Under the pieces are notes generated by a model. It worked only from the letters and a program-made list of their open reading frames with translations, did no database searches and was not told where the DNA came from. This document shows, piece after piece, positions 53,350 to 55,741 of a DNA stretch of 55,741 bases (its first letter is position 1; each line of letters opens with the position of its first letter). The translations under genes were made by a program, and so were the position numbers. Source of the stretch: Caldilineae bacterium (lineage in GTDB: Bacteria; Chloroflexota; Anaerolineae; Epilineales; Epilineaceae); assembly GCA_020634625.1 (NCBI GenBank), contig JACKBJ010000021.1:1-55741 (forward strand), given 5' to 3'.

Positions 53350-54987
53350 ATGCGTACCTTCGTCCTTTCCAAGTCGGTGATGGCCGCGGCGTTGATCGCC
53401 GCGGCTGCCGGCGCGATCGCCTTCCAGGCAGGTCTCGGCGGCCAGACGGTCGCCGCGCAGGGCATGGACCGCGTGCAGGGTGACAACGCCTGCTACGTGC
53501 GCCTGCCCGATCTGCCGGGCAAGCGCTATGGCGGTTTCGGCGGCTACAACCCGGACACGGGTGTCCTGGCCTATGCCGGCGGCGCCGAGAAGCGCACCGA
53601 GGAGAACACGATCGCCTACTACGACCTCTTCGCGATCAAGCTCGACGGCACGATGCAGAGCTGGAACAAGGTCACCTACAGCGCCGCCAGCGGCTACACG
53701 CGGGAGACCGATCGTGGCTGCCGCGAGATGGCCAGCGTGCAGACCGCGCCGGACCGCTGGATCTCGGTCGGTGGCAAGGACGGCTGCGCCGGTGGTGGGA
53801 GCACCAACGGCGACATCAAGGAGCTCCAGATCGGCGCGACCGCCAACACCCAGGGCGTCAAGTGGACCTCGAACTCGGGCGTCGACCTGGCCTCGCTGCC
53901 CCAGGAGCTGCAGGACGGCAAGATGAAGCTGCTGCGCCTCTTCGCCGCCTACGACTCGAAGCGCGATCGCATCGTCTTCGGCCAAGGGACCTTCGACGAC
54001 GAGAAGGACACCGAGACCCAGGACGAGATCTACGAGGCCGTGCAGCGCGGCAGCCGCTTCAACGTCCGTGAGCTCAAGCCCTCGGGGCCGATTCCCTCGC
54101 GCCGTTTCTCGAGCTGCGCGGCCTACGTGAACGACCCGGATCAAGGGCTCGATGGGCTGATCGTGCTCGGCGGCCAGGAAGGTGGCCCGGCCGGTAGCGC
54201 CACGACCTCCTACAAGGAGGTGTGGTGGCTGGACTTCTCGAAGAGCGCCAGCGGCGAGTGGTCGAACATCAGCGCGCGCTTCGGCAATCTGGACGACTTC
54301 GGCTACCGCCGCGGTGGCGCTTGCGCCTACGATCCGGCCGCCAAGCAGTTCTACAGCTGGATGGGCCGGGCCGATGCCGGCGTGCCGGACGGCGCCAAGC
54401 GCTCCTCGGGCATCTGGCGAACGAACCTGTCGACCCTGGGCGACGCCAACGCGACCCTGAGCTGGGAGCGGCTGGCCAAGGACAAGATGGACCAGCCCAT
54501 GGGCCGCCGGTTGATTCCGAGCGTGTTCGATCTGAAGAACCATCGCTTCTTCGCCATCGGCGGCCGGAACGATCTGGACGAGTACTCGGACGTCTGGGCC
54601 ATCTACCCGGACGTGACCGGAGCCGATTGCCAGAACCTCGACCCCTACGCGCCCTTCGCGCCGCAGCCGAGCGCGACGCCGCTGCCGACCCAGACGCCGG
54701 ATCCGAACAAGCCGACGAGCGAGGTGCCGACCCAGGCGCCGCCGCCGACCGACCCGCCGATCGACCCGGCCAACCTCTGCGAGATCGCCAAGAACAAGGT
54801 GCCGGCGGCGGTCATCGCCGCGGCCCAGGCCAACCCGCAGTCGGTCGCGGGCTACGGGCTGCGCTGCAACCCGAACCTGGCCGGAAGCCCGCTCAACCCG
54901 CCGCGTACCTGGCTCAGCCTGCGGACTCCGAGCCTGCCCTTCCACCCGCTCTTCAACGGGCTGACCTGGAAGTGCGGCTGTCCCTAG
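53350..54987 (+). CDS. Secreted kelch-like beta-propeller protein
   Basis: 545 residues from ATG 53350 (AAGGGGAG upstream). Signal peptide: SVMAAALIAAAAGAIAFQAG with AQG near the cleavage site. Kelch-like repeats run from about 50 to 430, each with a Gly-Gly pair or similar followed by a Trp or Tyr (GKRYGGFGGYNPDTGVLAYAGG, RWISVGGKDGCAGGG, LDGLIVLGGQEGGP, HRFFAIGGRNDLDEYSDVWAI). A Thr/Pro linker follows, then a C-terminal region of about 80 residues with four cysteines (ANLCEIAKNKVPAAV, YGLRCNPNLAGS, WKCGCP). An extracellular binding protein is likely; ligand unknown. It faces away from the 16S gene. Confidence 0.8.
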   Translation: MRTFVLSKSVMAAALIAAAAGAIAFQAGLGGQTVAAQGMDRVQGDNACYVRLPDLPGKRYGGFGGYNPDTGVLAYAGGAEKRTEENTIAYYDLFAIKLDGTMQSWNKVTYSAASGYTRETDRGCREMASVQTAPDRWISVGGKDGCAGGGSTNGDIKELQIGATANTQGVKWTSNSGVDLASLPQELQDGKMKLLRLFAAYDSKRDRIVFGQGTFDDEKDTETQDEIYEAVQRGSRFNVRELKPSGPIPSRRFSSCAAYVNDPDQGLDGLIVLGGQEGGPAGSATTSYKEVWWLDFSKSASGEWSNISARFGNLDDFGYRRGGACAYDPAAKQFYSWMGRADAGVPDGAKRSSGIWRTNLSTLGDANATLSWERLAKDKMDQPMGRRLIPSVFDLKNHRFFAIGGRNDLDEYSDVWAIYPDVTGADCQNLDPYAPFAPQPSATPLPTQTPDPNKPTSEVPTQAPPPTDPPIDPANLCEIAKNKVPAAVIAAAQANPQSVAGYGLRCNPNLAGSPLNPPRTWLSLRTPSLPFHPLFNGLTWKCGCP

Positions 54988-55029
54988 GGACTGGTGGACG
55001 ACGTGTAGCCTTGAACGCGATGAATTCAA

Positions 55030-55059
55030 CGGTCGGGCCGTCCTCGGGCGGCCCGACCG
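55030..55059 (+). terminator. Terminator of the kelch-like gene
   Basis: An 11-bp perfect stem (55030-55040 with 55049-55059), 8-base loop, followed by a weakly T-rich stretch, 43 bases after the stop codon. Confidence 0.6.
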
Positions 55060-55111
55060 CGTTGTTGCATCGGTGAGCGCTCCCGGGCCACCGTGCGGCG
55101 CCTCGCCGCCA

Positions 55112-55160
55112 TTAACGGACGTTAACACGTATGGGCAGAGTGCTTAAGCAGGCTTTGACC
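55112..55160 (+). promoter_or_regulatory. Pho-box-like direct repeats before pstS
   Basis: TTAACG (55112), TTAACA (55122), TTAAGC (55144) and TTGACC (55155) lie at spacings of 10, 22 and 11 bases, close to the 11-base phasing of PhoP-type boxes (TTAACA repeats in Bacillus). An extended -10 (TGG-TATCGT, ending at 55187) follows without a -35, as expected of an activated promoter. Confidence 0.5.
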
Positions 55161-55315
55161 CGCGCGCGTGACCCCGCATGGTATCGTCCCGCGGCTGGAT
55201 GAGGCGGGAACGCAGAGCGACACCTACCGCCCATGCGGCATGAATCGGACGACATGAGACTCGGCCGATCGAACCCACCCGAATGCACACAGCAAATTGC
55301 TAGATGGAGGAGACC

Positions 55316-55741
55316 GTGCGTACAGGATCTATCAGGACCCTCGTGCTCGCATCGAGCCTGGCGCTCGCCGCTTGCGGCGGGCAGCCCGCCGCCGAGCCGG
55401 TTGACGAGGCGCCGACCGAGGCAGTGGTCGAGGTGATGCCCACCGATCGGCCAGCCGAGATGCCGGCTGAGACCATGGACGGCATGTTGCCCGCCGTGAA
55501 CCCGCTCGAGGTGACCGGCGACATCATCGCGGCCGGCAGCTCGACGGTGTATCCGCTGGCGGAGCGAATGGCGGAGCGGTTCTACGACGAAGGCTTCGCG
55601 GGCACGATCACGATCGACTCGATCGGCTCCGGCGCCGGCTTCGAGCGATTCTGCGTCGCCGGCGAGACCGACATCTCGAACGCGAGCCGGGCGATCAAGG
55701 ATGCCGAGGTCGAGAGCTGCAAGTCGATCGGTCGCGAGCCG
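55316..55741 (+). CDS. pstS: PstS-like phosphate-binding lipoprotein, N-terminal part (cut by window edge)
   Basis: 142 residues are visible from GTG 55316, with a GGAGG six bases upstream. Lipoprotein signal peptide with lipobox LALAAC. After an acidic, Ala/Glu/Pro-rich spacer comes the PBP-like domain: GDIIAAGSSTVYPLAERMAERF and IDSIGSGAGFERFCVAGETDISNASRAI, which match the phosphate-binding loops of PstS. It probably captures phosphate for a Pst importer encoded beyond the window. The C-terminal part is missing only because of the window edge. Confidence 0.9.
   Translation, partial: MRTGSIRTLVLASSLALAACGGQPAAEPVDEAPTEAVVEVMPTDRPAEMPAETMDGMLPAVNPLEVTGDIIAAGSSTVYPLAERMAERFYDEGFAGTITIDSIGSGAGFERFCVAGETDISNASRAIKDAEVESCKSIGREP

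Noticed and set aside
53278..55128. 616-codon open frame opposite the kelch-like gene
   Set aside because: No ribosome site or domain; the plus-strand protein has a signal peptide and repeats.
55155..55187. TTGACC / TATCGT as a standard pstS promoter
   Set aside because: The spacer is 21 bases, too long for sigma70; the TTGACC fits better as the last Pho-box-like unit.

Overview
The window is a dense, high-GC bacterial chromosome segment. It most resembles a Chloroflexota (Anaerolineae- or Thermomicrobia-like) genome. The hints are a 16S rRNA gene standing alone without 23S or 5S, M42 peptidases in series, many secreted proteins with Thr/Pro-rich linkers, YLP-type motifs and SdrD-B-like domains, and GTG/TTG starts combined with good Shine-Dalgarno sequences (the 16S end carries a normal anti-SD). 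The phylum is inferred from style; no database was searched.

Layout: 1-7.2 kb (minus) holds the start of a secreted protein, pnp, rpsO, three overlapping M42 aminopeptidase genes and a membrane-anchored low-complexity protein. Overlapping back-to-back promoters separate these from tdh-kbl (plus; threonine to glycine plus acetyl-CoA). At 9.7-16.3 kb lie an SdpI/DUF1648 membrane protein, a double-CAP secreted protein, a hypothetical gene, a long imperfect palindrome, and a damaged gene with two VWA domains. At 16.3-22.8 kb (minus) is the most notable unit: ECF-like sigma factor, soluble zinc-finger anti-sigma factor, TPR-CHAT caspase-like protease and an intracellular subtilase. The last three overlap by ATGA, and operator-like repeats sit at the promoter. 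A secreted metzincin protease (23.0-26.1 kb) diverges from it.

At 26.2-30.2 kb (minus) are rseP, a HEAT-repeat protein, a hypothetical protein and a SOUL protein. At 30.4-34.8 kb (plus) are prfA, prmC and two glycosyltransferases in coupled order. At 34.9-41.1 kb are the two halves of an HldE-type heptose activation pair, separated by an opposing feoA-feoB pair, then murJ and a small membrane protein. At 41.1-44.1 kb are a membrane protein and a secreted subtilase fold whose catalytic residues are all replaced. At 44.2-50.9 kb (minus) an ABC permease and binding lipoprotein sit directly before coaX-coaBC, followed by a GH18/SH3 protein. At 51.0-53.0 kb (minus) is a complete free-standing 16S rRNA unit: promoter, leader, RNase III-type stem, 16S, initiator tRNA and terminator. 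The window ends with a secreted kelch-like protein and the start of a pstS-like phosphate-binding lipoprotein behind Pho-box-like repeats.

Three themes recur: translational coupling by ATGA/GTGA overlaps, several proteases or degenerate protease folds, and promoters with an extended TGC-TAnnnT -10 element. Nearly all the remaining long open frames lie antisense or out of frame to these genes and are composition-driven shadows.
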